64,000 bases of DNA from Thermomicrobium sp. CFH 73360 (GTDB lineage Bacteria > Chloroflexota > Chloroflexia > Thermomicrobiales > Thermomicrobiaceae): the NCBI RefSeq assembly GCF_023806465.1, contig NZ_JAMSLS010000001.1, forward strand, positions 372,001-436,000, read 5' to 3'. How positions within the stretch are numbered: position 1 is the first letter of the stretch; every line of letters starts with the position of its first letter. The notes beneath the pieces were generated by a model, which saw only the letters and a list, made by a program, of their open reading frames with translations, did not search any database and was not told the DNA's origin. Shown in pieces: positions 8,878-17,719 of this stretch. A program made the translations under genes and the position numbers.

Positions 8878-10439
8878 ATGGGAACGACGCCGCATATTCT
8901 CAGCCGCATATTCTCATCATTGGGGCGGGAATCGCCGGGCTGAGCACTGCCGCAGCGCTGGCCCATGCAGGGTTCCCCGTGACCGTCCTTGAAGCGCACG
9001 TCTATCCTGGGGGCTGCGCAGCAACCTTCCGCTACCAAGGGCACTGGTTCGATGCCGGTGCAACGCTCACGGCTGGTTTTCTCCCCGGTGGGCCAATGCA
9101 ACTTCTGGGTCGGGCCGCCGGTGTCAGCACCTGGCCGGTTCGACCACTCGAGCCCGCCATGGTTGTTCATTTGCTTGATGGCCCGATGGTCCCGCGCTGG
9201 GGTGATGAGCGTCGGTGGGACGTCTATGGCTCGCTCTTTCCGCAAAGCCTACCGTTCTGGCATTGGCAAGAAAGGACAGCATCGCAGCTCTGGGATTTCG
9301 CCCTCAGACTCCCGGAACTCCATCCTCGCCGTCTCTGGTCACTCCGGGAGCTGCTCGGGACCGTTGGTCAGTGGATCCTGCAAGCACGCCCCTCCCCACG
9401 GCTTCTCGCCGATCTCTTCCGTCCCGTCGTCTATCGCTTGCCAGCCGATGCAACATTCCGACGGTTCATTGACGCGCAGCTCCTCATCGCGGCTCAGGCG
9501 ACGTCGCACGAGATTTACGCACTCTACGCTGCCGCAGCACTCGACCTCCCTAATCGCGGCGTGGTGGAAGTGGCTGGTGGCGTTGGGGGAATCGCCCGGA
9601 CCCTGGTATCCACGATCGAGCGTTACGGGGGCACAGTGCTGCTGCGACACGAGGTAACCAGTATTCGTCGCCGCGGGAAGACATGGGAAGTAACAACCAA
9701 TCGTGGCCTCACTCTCACGGGAGACGAACTTGTCGCTGCGCTGACCCCCTGGGGCCTTCGTCAAATCTGGTACGATGCCCCCTCCTCGTTCAGGGCACGC
9801 CTCACCACTCCACCCAAAGGATGGGGGGCATTCGTCTTGTACCTGATTCTCGAGGATGCAATAGTGCCAACAGATATTGCTCTCCATCACCAGGTCGTCG
9901 CGTCAGGCCCTCTCGGTGAAGGACGCTCGATCTTCCTCTCCCTGAGCCCGGAGTGGGACTCCACCAGAGCACCAGTTGGTCGCAGAGCGGCCACGATGAG
10001 TACCCACACCCAGTATGCGCAATAGTGGAAGCTCGCCCACCAGAGTCGCGAGAGTTACCAAGAGGCTGTCGCCCGCATGATCGAGCAAATGGTCGCCACT
10101 GCAAGTGCAGCGCTCCCGTGGTTGCGGCAAGCAATCCGCTTCGTCCTTCCTGGCACACCCCTCGCCTTTGCACGCTTTACACGGAGACCGTATGGTTGGG
10201 TCGGCGGATTCCCGCAGCGCCACCCCTTCGTCGGATGGCCCACCGAGATCGGGGCACACCTGTGGCTCGTCGGCGACAGTGTCTTCCCAGGCCAGTCCAT
10301 CCCAGCCTCTGCTCTTGCTGGGCTGCGTGTCGCTCGAGCCATTGCCCGGTTGTACCGAGCGGACCTCCACCATTCGGCCGACGAACCATCGCTGGCCGTG
10401 GAGCCCGGGGTCATGCGCAGCACGACTCAATGGAAATAA
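8878..10439 (+). pseudogene. crtD: CrtD-type carotenoid desaturase/isomerase, disabled by a 14-bp duplication and an amber codon
   Basis: From ATG 8878 (AAGGGAGCC upstream) the frame would read MGTTPHILIIGAGIAGLSTA, an FAD-binding GxGxxG start. A 14-bp tandem duplication at 8889-8916 shifts the frame after six codons and leads to an early stop. After the duplication the correct frame stays open through YPGGCAATFRYQGHWFDAGA, typical of C-3',4'-desaturase CrtD/CrtISO proteins, until an in-frame TAG at 10023-10025. That TAG falls where a Trp is likely (TQYAQ-stop-WKLAHQ). The same frame then runs on to a normal C-terminus (GGFPQRHPFVGWPTEIGAHL, GDSVFPGQS) ending at 10439. Two independent lesions argue for a true pseudogene over a single read error. 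It overlaps the stop region of the convergent PBP gene by 13 nt. Confidence 0.85.
8889..8916 (+). repeat. 14-bp perfect tandem duplication in crtD start
   Basis: The 14-nt unit gccgcatattctca occurs twice in direct succession (8889-8902 and 8903-8916). Because 14 is not a multiple of 3 it shifts the frame; with one unit removed the FAD-binding N-terminus is restored exactly. Confidence 0.95.
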
Positions 10440-12598
10440 CCGACCTCGACTGCTGCCTCAAGGATCTGCCGTGCGATCGGGGCTGCCACACGGGACCCTT
10501 CTCCCCCATGTTCGACCATCACCACGAGCACCAGTTGCGGATTGTCTGCGGGCGCAATCGCCACGAACCAAGCGTGTGGAGCATCTTGACCCGACTCGGC
10601 CGTTCCTGTCTTCCCTGCAACCGGCAACGGAAAGCCTTGGAACACGCTGTACGCCGTCCCATTGGGTCGTGCCACGACATCACGGAGTGCTGAGCGAATC
10701 GCCGCAATGTGCTCGGCCGCAATGGGGAGCGTACCGCGGGCCTTTGGCTCTGTCCGTGCACGATCACTCCCGTCGATCGCTGTCACCCGTTCGATGAGAT
10801 ACGGTCGCCAGAGCGTACCCCCGTTGGCAACAGCCGCATAGGCGTCCGCGACCTGGAGTGGTGTACCAAGAAAGAATCCTTGCCCAATGGAAAGGTTCAC
10901 CGCGTCGCCGCGAGCCCAGTAGTCACCCCGCTCGCGCAGCTTCCAGGCCGGATCGGGAACGAGACCAGGATTCTCAGGAAGTTCAGACAAGCCAGTCTCC
11001 GAGCCAAAACCGAAGGCACGTGCCATTTGAGGCAACAGGTTTGGATCACGTTCGTCAAGCGCTGCCCCGACTTGAAAGAAAACCGTGTTACACGACTGAA
11101 CCAGTGCGTTGTGGAGCGTCAGCGCTCCCTGGCCTCGTGGATTCCAGTCACGCCAGACGACCGAACCGCCCGGCAAGCTGAACGTCGGTGGGCAGTCAAA
11201 GACACGCTGTGCGTCCACACCGAGATACTCCATCCCGGCAGCCATCGTTACGACTTTGAAGGTTGAGCCAATCGGATAGCCAACCTGGGTCGCCCGGTCG
11301 AGCAACGGCCGGCTTTGTTCATCGTTGAGCGCTTGCCACTCGTCCGGGCGCAGACCGAGGATGAAGCGATTCGGGTCAAAGCTTGGGCGACTGACGAGCG
11401 CGCGGATTGCTCCCGTCTTGGGATCAAGAGCAATGACACTCCCAACCCGATCACCCAACGCCTCATAGGCTGCACGTTGAAGATCCAGATCAATGGTGGT
11501 GACGACATCAGCCGCCGGTTGGGCAGGGACCTCGGCGAGCACGCGCCGCTCGCGTCCATCGGGGGCCACAATCACAAGACGCCCTCCGCGCCGCCCGCGG
11601 AGCCAGTCTTCGGCCCAGGCTTCGATCCCGGTTCGGCCAATCCGATCGCCAGGTTCGTATCCTTCACGAGCCAGTGTCCGGAGCTCCTCAGCCGTTACCT
11701 CAGAGAGATAGCCGGTCACATGAGCCGCAGCTGGTCCCAGTGCGTAGACGCGTTCCGGCCACTGCCGGACGACGACCCCAGGAATCCCCGCGAGTTGCTC
11801 CAAGAGCTGGGGATCGATCGGATCCGGGAGTGTCGCAACTGGCATAAACCAGTCCGGTTGCCCACCAGCATACCGCTGCCGAATGGTCTCTGGCGCCAGG
11901 TTCAAGAGCTGACTCAACCGCTCGAGCAGCAGCTTCTCGTCTTGGATCTGTCCTGGAATCACTCCGATTCTGTTCACCAGGCCGAGTTCTGCAAGCGGCC
12001 GCCCCTTATGGTCCAGGATTCGCCCACGCTGTGGTACCGTCGGAATCCAGCGCACACGCCCATCGCCCAAATCCGCAACGATCAGCGAGGGTGTCCAGTC
12101 AATCCGGTATCCATCTCCTTCGCGAATCACCGGTATCGCGTTATCTTCCTCAAGACGACCAACACGTGCAGATTCCCGAACCACATGAATGGGAAACCGC
12201 AGAGTACCAGGAAGTGGCTCACCGAGCGTAATTTCCATTGACACTTGACCAATCTCGCGGGCGATGCCTTCATAGCGCGCGACGAACGAGTCCTCATCAA
12301 TCGCCTGCTGCGCTGCGCGAGTAATCAGTGCGTACATTGATCGGTAATCACCGGACTGCCAAGCGCGGACAAATGCCTCAGCAGCCTCCTTCGCTGTCTG
12401 GGGGCTTTCTTGCGGGGGAGAAGCCGACACAGTCGCTGGAACACCAGTGGGAGTGCTGTTTGTCCCGCGTGTTGCTGCCCCGTACTGCAGCGCTACAGCC
12501 GCGAGTCCCCCGGTCACGACGAGGAAAGCCACGAAACTTGCAAGCAGTGGGCCAAGGTTCCGCCGTCGTCTCGGAGACCGAAAAGGAGAGCGGGACAT
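10427..12598 (-). CDS. Penicillin-binding protein 2-type transpeptidase with MecA_N domain
   Basis: A 723-residue class B PBP. A short basic N-terminus (MSRSPFRSPRRRRNL) is followed by one transmembrane anchor (~14-38) and an NTF2-like MecA_N domain (AEAFVRAWQSGDYRSMYALI, ~68-165). A dimerisation/linker region with GRTGIEAWAEDWL comes next, then the transpeptidase domain with active-site Ser445 in GSTFK, the SxN motif in VQSCNT, and KTGT in VAGKTGTAES. It cross-links peptidoglycan outside the membrane during growth or division. The MecA_N domain is shared with beta-lactam-insensitive PBPs such as PBP2a but is common in wild-type enzymes too, so resistance should not be assumed. A single gene, convergent with the crtD remnant. 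Confidence 0.94.
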   Translation of the reverse strand: MSRSPFRSPRRRRNLGPLLASFVAFLVVTGGLAAVALQYGAATRGTNSTPTGVPATVSASPPQESPQTAKEAAEAFVRAWQSGDYRSMYALITRAAQQAIDEDSFVARYEGIAREIGQVSMEITLGEPLPGTLRFPIHVVRESARVGRLEEDNAIPVIREGDGYRIDWTPSLIVADLGDGRVRWIPTVPQRGRILDHKGRPLAELGLVNRIGVIPGQIQDEKLLLERLSQLLNLAPETIRQRYAGGQPDWFMPVATLPDPIDPQLLEQLAGIPGVVVRQWPERVYALGPAAAHVTGYLSEVTAEELRTLAREGYEPGDRIGRTGIEAWAEDWLRGRRGGRLVIVAPDGRERRVLAEVPAQPAADVVTTIDLDLQRAAYEALGDRVGSVIALDPKTGAIRALVSRPSFDPNRFILGLRPDEWQALNDEQSRPLLDRATQVGYPIGSTFKVVTMAAGMEYLGVDAQRVFDCPPTFSLPGGSVVWRDWNPRGQGALTLHNALVQSCNTVFFQVGAALDERDPNLLPQMARAFGFGSETGLSELPENPGLVPDPAWKLRERGDYWARGDAVNLSIGQGFFLGTPLQVADAYAAVANGGTLWRPYLIERVTAIDGSDRARTEPKARGTLPIAAEHIAAIRSALRDVVARPNGTAYSVFQGFPLPVAGKTGTAESGQDAPHAWFVAIAPADNPQLVLVVMVEHGGEGSRVAAPIARQILEAAVEVGYFH

Positions 12599-13114
12599 TG
12601 TTCACACCTCACCAGCTCCTCGCCCGCCCAAGCGCCCGAGTATCGTTCCATGTTTCCCTGCGTATCGTCAAGCAGCGAGCCTGAATCCGGAGCGCGAAGT
12701 TCCTTCCCGGCGACTGCCTGCAGCACACTGTCGCTCGGCGGCACGGTTCCCGACACGATCGTGAAGTAGTGGGTCACGTGACACGGCCGCTGTCTTCGCT
12801 CACTCTGAGTTGTAAGACATCAGTTCCCCGTGTCAGGCGGGGTGAAAACTTTCCAGACGCGCAGCCGAGGCTGTAGCCTGATATTGGCGCCGCTTAAATC
12901 CCGCCCTGAACTCCGAAAACCTCCACTGAAAGCCTGAGTGAGCGCCTTCACTCCGGGCGATGCACGGAGTACCGGTTATGACGCCTTGCGGGCTGGGCTG
13001 CAACCAATGCTGGTCCACTCATGACAACCATCGTGGACGAAGCCGCTTCGCTTCTCACGCATTGCAGTCGGGCCCCGGGGTTCCCGGGTGTGTCCAGGTT
13101 GGCGGATGACGGAT
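12599..13114. other. 516-nt intergenic region without a recognised gene
   Basis: No ORF with family similarity, tRNA or known riboswitch was recognised between prs and the PBP gene. On the minus strand it should hold the PBP gene promoter. A short hairpin (cccggg/cccggg, 13074-13088) lies 27 nt after the prs stop and could end the prs transcript, without a T-run. Another small stem (ccccg/cggg) lies near 12826-12842. The sequence is no richer in A+T than its neighbours. It could be the remains of a lost gene. Confidence 0.5.
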
Positions 13115-14089
13115 TCAACGTAGCGGCAAACGCCCAGCACTTCGGTAGGCCAGACTGACGCTTGCCCCAGTGTGGATCCGTTGAATCGATTCCCCGAGGA
13201 GCGGTGCTACCGAGAGAACAGTAATCTTGTCTAACCGCTTGTGCGGCGGCAAGGGTATGGTATCAGTGACGACGATCTCCTTGATCGGACTGAGCGCGAG
13301 TCGTTCGACTGCTGGGCCACTCAGGACAGCATGCGTGCAGGCCGCATAGACCTCACGAGCACCACGAGCGATGCAGAGCTCGGCAGCCTGGGTGATCGAC
13401 CCAGCCGTATCGATCTCGTCGTCGATCAAGATGACCTGAGCGTCGTCCACTGACCCAATGAGGTTCAAGACCTCCGTGCGGTCATCGTTGCCCAGACGCC
13501 GCTTTTCAATGATGGCGAGCGGCGCATCGAGCTCCTCGGCGAAGTTTCGAGCACGCTTGGTACTTCCGAGATCCGGCGAGACCACAACCGGGTTCTCAAG
13601 ACGTTTCTCTTGGAAGTACCGTGCCAAGATCGGGAGTGCGGTCATCTCATCGACGGGGATGTTGAAGAAGCCTTGAATCTGACCTGCGTGCAGGTCAACA
13701 GTAAGAATCCGGTCCGCTCCTGCAACCGTGATCATGTCCGCGATCAGCCGTGCCGTGATCGGTACGCGCGGTTGGTCCTTCTTGTCAGTCCGACCATAGG
13801 CGTAGTACGGGATGACCGCAGTAATCCGTCCGGCAGAGGCACGTTTCAGTGCATCGATGATAATGAGTAATTCCATGATACTCTCGTTGACAGGACTTGA
13901 AAAAGACTGGATGACAAAGACATCATTCTCGCGGACACTCTCGCCGATACGAACGAAAATATTCTCATTACTGAATTTGAAGACCTCAATGCGTCCAGGC
14001 GGAATATCGATATAGGCGCAGATCGCCCGGGTGAGTTCGGGATTCGAATTCCCGCCGAAGATCGTTAGCTGGTCGTAGAGTCCACCCAT
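13115..14089 (-). CDS. prs: Ribose-phosphate pyrophosphokinase
   Basis: A 324-residue PRPP synthase. It shows the N-terminal GNSNPELTRAICAYIDIP, the ATP/metal loop DLHAGQIQGFF, the flexible loop region VVSPDLGSTKRARNF, and the PRPP-binding motif VILIDDEIDTAGSI (family DDxIDTAGT). It makes PRPP from ribose 5-phosphate and ATP for nucleotide, His and Trp synthesis. It starts 5 nt after the rnc stop and is the last gene of a minus-strand group hypothetical-rnc-prs. All active-site motifs look intact and the length is standard. Confidence 0.97.
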   Translation of the reverse strand: MGGLYDQLTIFGGNSNPELTRAICAYIDIPPGRIEVFKFSNENIFVRIGESVRENDVFVIQSFSSPVNESIMELLIIIDALKRASAGRITAVIPYYAYGRTDKKDQPRVPITARLIADMITVAGADRILTVDLHAGQIQGFFNIPVDEMTALPILARYFQEKRLENPVVVSPDLGSTKRARNFAEELDAPLAIIEKRRLGNDDRTEVLNLIGSVDDAQVILIDDEIDTAGSITQAAELCIARGAREVYAACTHAVLSGPAVERLALSPIKEIVVTDTIPLPPHKRLDKITVLSVAPLLGESIQRIHTGASVSLAYRSAGRLPLR

Positions 14090-14093
14090 TTGG

Positions 14094-14852
14094 TCAGCCG
14101 ATCCCCTCCGCCCGCAATCGTTCGAGTGCGCGCCGAGCTGCCTCTTGCTCAGCGGCTCGCTTGCTTGGACCGTGCCCGACTCCGTACGGCCGCTCGCCGA
14201 TCAGCACCTCAGCCGTGAACGTACGCTGATGCGCCGGCCCCGTCACTGCAATGGTGCGGTAAACCGGTGTGATGTGCAACCGTTCCTGGGTGAGTTCCTG
14301 GAGTCTTCCCTTGTAATTCTCGTCCTGACCCAGAACGATAAGCCCTTCTGCCTCCTCAACAAGAAGCCGCTGCAGAAAGACTCGCGCGGCCCGGATTCCG
14401 CGATCGAGGTAAATTGCCGCCAAGACCGCCTCGAAGGCCCCAGCCAGAATGCGCTCACGGACTGGTCGGCCGGGCCGCGGTTCCTCGCCGCGTCCGAGGT
14501 ACAAGAACGATTCAAGCCCCAGCCGACGCGCCCAGCGAGCAAGTGTTGGCGTACGGACGAGCGCCGCGCGAAACGCAGTGAGTTCACCTTCGCTGGCAGT
14601 CGGAAAGCGTCGGTAAAGAAACTCACTCACGACGAGCTCGAGCACGGCATCGCCGAGGAACTCGAGTCGCTCGTTGGCCTCTTGGACCGCTGTCCGAAGG
14701 CTGCGGCTTCGTTCGTGAACATAGGAAAGGTGGGTAAGCGCCTGGCGCAGAAGGTGAGGGCGCCGAAACCGAATTCCAAGCGACTCCATGGCTCGCTCGA
14801 GCCGCTCGTCGCGAGCTGGAGCTTCTGCTCGCGCCGTTTCGTGCTCACCCAT
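14094..14852 (-). CDS. rnc: Ribonuclease III
   Basis: A 252-residue protein: RNase III domain at about 15-165 with signature NERLEFLGDAVLELV and second acidic patch AGAFEAVLAAIYLD; double-stranded RNA-binding domain at about 175-245 (NYKGRLQELTQ ... GVGHGPSKRAAEQEAARRAL). It cleaves dsRNA in rRNA maturation and mRNA turnover. It sits between a small gene of unknown function (3-nt gap) and prs (4-nt gap), so the three are probably one transcript. Confidence 0.97.
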   Translation of the reverse strand: MGEHETARAEAPARDERLERAMESLGIRFRRPHLLRQALTHLSYVHERSRSLRTAVQEANERLEFLGDAVLELVVSEFLYRRFPTASEGELTAFRAALVRTPTLARWARRLGLESFLYLGRGEEPRPGRPVRERILAGAFEAVLAAIYLDRGIRAARVFLQRLLVEEAEGLIVLGQDENYKGRLQELTQERLHITPVYRTIAVTGPAHQRTFTAEVLIGERPYGVGHGPSKRAAEQEAARRALERLRAEGIG

Positions 14853-14855
14853 CCT

Positions 14856-15287
14856 TCAGTGAACCTCGAGCAGCGCTGCCAAGTCGATCTGTGCTTCCCG
14901 TGCGACGCGGGCTAAAGCATCCCAGTCGACGGCGATGATGTAGAGGTAATGCAGCGGCTCAGTTTCACGCGTCGTCGATTTCGCCAAACCGGTGCCAACA
15001 AGAAAGTGGATCAGCGCCTCTGCCATCTCATTCTCATCACGCTTGCGGTCATCGAGCGTGATCGCATTGCCACCGGCCAGGTACGCCGCGTAGGCCCGGC
15101 GTAGCCCCCGCTGGAACGCACGCGCGAGTTTTTCGGCGAGCTGATGCTCTCGCCGCATCACGCGCCGCTGCTCGGCCGCGATCTCGTGTTCCTCGAGCCC
15201 CGCAGAGCTCCGCTCGAGATCTTTCGCCTCCTCGCGGCCGGTATAGTGCTCGGCGAGATAATGCAGCAACCGCTGCGCCTCGTCCAC
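14856..15287 (-). CDS. Hypothetical protein upstream of rnc
   Basis: A 143-residue protein from GTG 15287, chosen because GGGGGA lies 6 nt upstream; a start at 15359 would add 24 low-similarity residues. It is rich in charged residues, with a long helical middle (EEHEIAAEQRRVMRREHQLAEKLARAF) that could form a coiled coil, followed by a segment ending DWDALARVAREAQIDLAALLEVH that resembles a winged-helix or small regulatory fold. I do not recognise the family. Tight spacing to rnc (3 nt) suggests translational coupling and perhaps a role in RNA metabolism, but that is only from context. Confidence 0.65.
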   Translation of the reverse strand: MDEAQRLLHYLAEHYTGREEAKDLERSSAGLEEHEIAAEQRRVMRREHQLAEKLARAFQRGLRRAYAAYLAGGNAITLDDRKRDENEMAEALIHFLVGTGLAKSTTRETEPLHYLYIIAVDWDALARVAREAQIDLAALLEVH

Positions 15288-15382
15288 TCTGCGTCCCCCG
15301 CCGTTCACCACCCGCTCTGACAACCCGTGCGCTGACGCACCGTTATTCTCGCACACCACGAGGCTCTCTGAAACCGTCGCGG

Positions 15383-15751
15383 TCAGCTCCCTGTTCCTTC
15401 AGTCACATCACCCCGTTGCCGACGGGACCGATAGGCGATAACCTCGCAGTCCGCCACAACAATGAGCCCCTCACTGACCATCTTGTCGATCTTCGGTAAC
15501 ACTCGAGCAATCCGTTCTGCGGTATCGATCACCTCAATGACAACAGGAAGATCGACCGAAAGCTGCACGATCCGCGCGGTATGCAAGAGCCCGCTCGCAC
15601 CGTATCCTGCCATGCCCCGGAGCACGGTCGCCCCGGCGATGCCTTCGTGCCGCAGGAGATCGACAATTGCCGCATACAGCGGCTTTCCGTGCCAGTGATC
15701 ACGCTCTCCGACGTAAATGCGCAGCCACTTTGCCGGACCTACCAGTCGCAT
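15383..15751 (-). CDS. DUF190 family protein (CrcB-associated)
   Basis: A 122-residue protein from ATG 15751 with GAGGAGCGAACA as ribosome binding site. KWLRIYVGERDHWHGKPLYAAIVDLLRHEGIAGATVLRGMAGYG is the conserved start of DUF190, a ferredoxin-like fold related to the PII/CutA group. Members are regularly encoded next to CrcB fluoride channels, as here (10-nt gap), and are thought to help in fluoride resistance or regulate the channel; the mechanism is not established. Confidence 0.92.
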   Translation of the reverse strand: MRLVGPAKWLRIYVGERDHWHGKPLYAAIVDLLRHEGIAGATVLRGMAGYGASGLLHTARIVQLSVDLPVVIEVIDTAERIARVLPKIDKMVSEGLIVVADCEVIAYRSRRQRGDVTEGTGS

Positions 15752-15761
15752 TGTTCGCTCC

Positions 15762-16130
15762 TCAGAGCATCCACCGGACCAGCACGCTGCCAAGCCAGGC
15801 AAGCATCACACCAGCGAGGAGCGAGCCGAATGCGTTGAGCAGCGCAGGGATCATGTCACCCTCTTCGAGCAGCATGAGTGTCTCCCAACTCAAAGAAGAA
15901 AAGGTCGTAAATCCACCAAGAAGACCAACTGCAATGAGCAACCGCGCCTGACCGGAGAGATATCCGCGCAGTGTCATCTCGAGAAGCATACCGATGAGCA
16001 AGCTCCCGATGAGATTGACTGCCAGTGTACCCCAAGGGAAGAAATCCACACGCTGCTGGATCCAACTTGTCACAAGGTAGCGTAAAGTCGCACCGATCGC
16101 CCCGCCCACCGCCACGAGCAGGAATTCCAT
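15762..16130 (-). CDS. crcB: Fluoride exporter CrcB/Fluc
   Basis: A 122-residue protein with four hydrophobic helices. It shows GGAIGATLRYLV in helix 1, WGTLAVNLIGSLLIG (the conserved Asn-containing second helix) and GLLGGFTTFSSLSWE, the Phe-Ser-Ser track of Fluc channels. It works as a dual-topology dimer in the membrane that lets fluoride leave the cell. The ATG at 16130 is preceded by GGGAAGTGAAG. A terminator for tatA lies upstream, so crcB-DUF190 probably has its own promoter between about 16130 and 16170. I looked for a fluoride riboswitch and did not see a convincing one. Confidence 0.95.
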   Translation of the reverse strand: MEFLLVAVGGAIGATLRYLVTSWIQQRVDFFPWGTLAVNLIGSLLIGMLLEMTLRGYLSGQARLLIAVGLLGGFTTFSSLSWETLMLLEEGDMIPALLNAFGSLLAGVMLAWLGSVLVRWML

Positions 16131-16170
16131 CTTCACTTCCCAATCCACCTAGTCGTCCGACGAAAGGCAC

Positions 16171-16196
16171 GAAAAGACTCCTGCGCACCGCAGGAG
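16171..16196 (-). terminator. Rho-independent terminator after tatA
   Basis: On the minus strand a perfect 8-bp stem (ctcctgcg/cgcaggag) with a 3-nt loop is followed by TCTTTT. It lies 83 nt beyond the tatA stop and before crcB. Confidence 0.85.
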
Positions 16197-16278
16197 CCGA
16201 AATCAGCACACGACGCATTGACGCTTGCGGTAGCGCCCAATGCTAATCAGATGCAACAAGAATATCAAACGAAGCTGC

Positions 16279-16479
16279 TCACGCAGTCTTGTCAGGCAAA
16301 TTGCTCTGCGCTTGCTCGGCTTGCTGCGCTTGCGCTTCTTGCGCCTCGCGAGCCGCCTGGCGGAACTCGCGGATACTCTGCCCGAGACCACGACCAATCT
16401 CCGGGAGCTTCCCCGCGCCGAAAATGATCACCACAATGAACAGGACGATCAGCAGCTCTTGCCATCCAATATTGGGCAT
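16279..16479 (-). CDS. tatA: Sec-independent translocase subunit TatA
   Basis: A 66-residue protein: a single N-terminal membrane helix ([15 protein letters not shown]), the conserved [21 protein letters not shown] amphipathic hinge, then a charged Gln/Ala-rich tail. TatA forms the pore for folded proteins with twin-arginine signals. Several binding lipoproteins in this window carry Tat-like signals (SRRGML, SRRRFL, TRRAVL). No tatC is nearby. A strong GAGGAGG lies about 14 nt upstream of the ATG. Confidence 0.95.
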   Translation of the reverse strand: MPNIGWQELLIVLFIVVIIFGAGKLPEIGRGLGQSIREFRQAAREAQEAQAQQAEQAQSNLPDKTA

Positions 16480-16503
16480 AGCTCGCCTTTGCCTCCTCTG
16501 CCG

Positions 16504-16674
16504 TCACGGGCACACCCGCGCTGAGGCAATTGAACACCTGCAGCCCGCTCTTGGCAACCACTCTGGCGAGTTCACCTCGATGACCGATCCCTCGCCGTCG
16601 ACAAGGCCCATCTTCTCGATTTCGCATGCTCTTCTCGCTTCATCCCACCGTGTCACAGCATGTCCCGCCAGCAT
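16504..16674 (-). CDS. Possible small ORF upstream of tatA
   Basis: A 56-residue frame from ATG 16674 with GGAGG 8 nt upstream. It reads MLAGHAVTRWDEARRACEIE, then KMGLVDGEGSVIEVNSPEWL and a Cys-containing tail, ending 24 nt before the tatA ATG. The same frame stays protein-like further upstream (ENRTIRDENAALE, then a TGA, then IALQDRLAQRRAG), suggesting either that this is the 3' end of a longer, broken coiled-coil gene or that the short form is the product. I recognise no family; it is listed for its strong ribosome binding site and biased composition. Confidence 0.35.
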   Translation of the reverse strand: MLAGHAVTRWDEARRACEIEKMGLVDGEGSVIEVNSPEWLPRAGCRCSIASARVCP

Positions 16675-16912
16675 GAGCACCGCCTCCAGACAGCTAGCCC
16701 CCGCTCGTCTTTGTGCGAGCCGATCCTGCAGTGCAATTCACTCGAGAGCTGCGTTTTCGTCACGAATTGTCCGGTTCTCCGATGCGCTGCACCCTCTGGC
16801 TCTGCGAGTGCCCTCTCTTCTCTCTTTGGTTCAGACACGGAGATCGACATCAGCTTGCCACAAACGGAGCCCTCATGGGAGCGTAGACTCAGAGGGGAAA
16901 GGAGTCCGTCTC
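16675..16912. other. Divergent upstream region of tatA group and PHP phosphatase gene
   Basis: This 238-nt stretch separates leftward (small ORF-tatA) and rightward (PHP phosphatase) genes and should contain both promoters. No clear -35/-10 pair was identified. In the minus frame of the small ORF it still encodes a coiled-coil-like segment interrupted by a TGA, a hint of gene decay. Confidence 0.4.
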
Positions 16913-17719
16913 GTGGAGCAGCGATCGTTCTCCATACAAGTCGATATCCACTGTCACGTCTTGCCCGGTCTCGATGACGGTGCGCGAGACCTCGATCAGG
17001 CGCTGACAATGCTTCGTATTGCGGTGCAGGACGGGACAAGCATCCTCGTCGCCACGCCGCACGCTCGCCGTTGCGACGCACACATGGTTCGCATAACCGC
17101 CGAACTCTTGCGTGAGAGAGCGGCACAACAGGAACTTCCCCTGGAACTCCTTATCGGTATGGAGGAACAACTCCTGCCCGATCTTCTAGAACGCTTGCAG
17201 CGTGGCGCCGCATTGCCAATCGGAGGCACGCGATGGGTGCTCGTCGAACTTCCCGACTGGACACAGTGGCCAACGACACTCCCCGCACAGCTCCTCGAAC
17301 TTCGCTCCGCTGGCTTTCGCCCGATCTTGGCTCATGTCGAACGATACATCCCGATTCAGCGGGAGCCAGCACTTGTCCTTGAGGCCATCCAGGCCGGTGC
17401 GCTTCTTCAGATGAATGCCGACTCACTCTTTGGACGGAACGGTCACGCCGCTCAGCACGCGGCCGCTCGCTTGGTGCGTGCCGGTGCGGTTAGCATCCTG
17501 GCGAGCGATGCTCACAGTCCAGACTGGCGAGCGCCCCGTCTCCGGGATGCTCTCGAGCGCGTCGCAACACTCGCGAGTCCAGAGGCGGCTGAGCGCTTGC
17601 GGGATACCGCGCTTGCCGTCGTGCGGGATCGTGAGGTTCCACCGCCCAATCCCGATCCGGAACTCCTTGCTGCACCCACGACATTCCTCGAGCGCCTGCG
17701 CACGTGGGTCGGGGTCTAA
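16913..17719 (+). CDS. CpsB/CapC-type tyrosine-protein phosphatase (PHP domain)
   Basis: A 268-residue protein from GTG 16913 (AAAGGAG at 9 nt). It shows VDIHCHVLPGLDDGARDLDQAL, the metal-binding HxH start of the PHP fold, then VATPHARRCD, ILAHVERY and ILASDAHSP, which bring the remaining His/Asp/Glu ligands. These match the Mn-dependent phosphotyrosine phosphatases CpsB/YwqE of exopolysaccharide control. No capsule cluster is nearby, so the target kinase is not evident. Its stop overlaps the 3' end of hemY by 4 nt in convergent orientation. Confidence 0.88.
   Translation: MEQRSFSIQVDIHCHVLPGLDDGARDLDQALTMLRIAVQDGTSILVATPHARRCDAHMVRITAELLRERAAQQELPLELLIGMEEQLLPDLLERLQRGAALPIGGTRWVLVELPDWTQWPTTLPAQLLELRSAGFRPILAHVERYIPIQREPALVLEAIQAGALLQMNADSLFGRNGHAAQHAAARLVRAGAVSILASDAHSPDWRAPRLRDALERVATLASPEAAERLRDTALAVVRDREVPPPNPDPELLAAPTTFLERLRTWVGV

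Noticed and set aside
10427-12598. Beta-lactam resistance gene (mecA-like)
   Set aside because: The MecA_N domain is widespread in ordinary class B PBPs; nothing else suggests resistance.
16131-16278. Fluoride riboswitch upstream of crcB
   Set aside because: GGGCG and CTGAT occur but the conserved GATG and pairing blocks of the crcB motif are absent; the hairpin there is explained as the tatA terminator.
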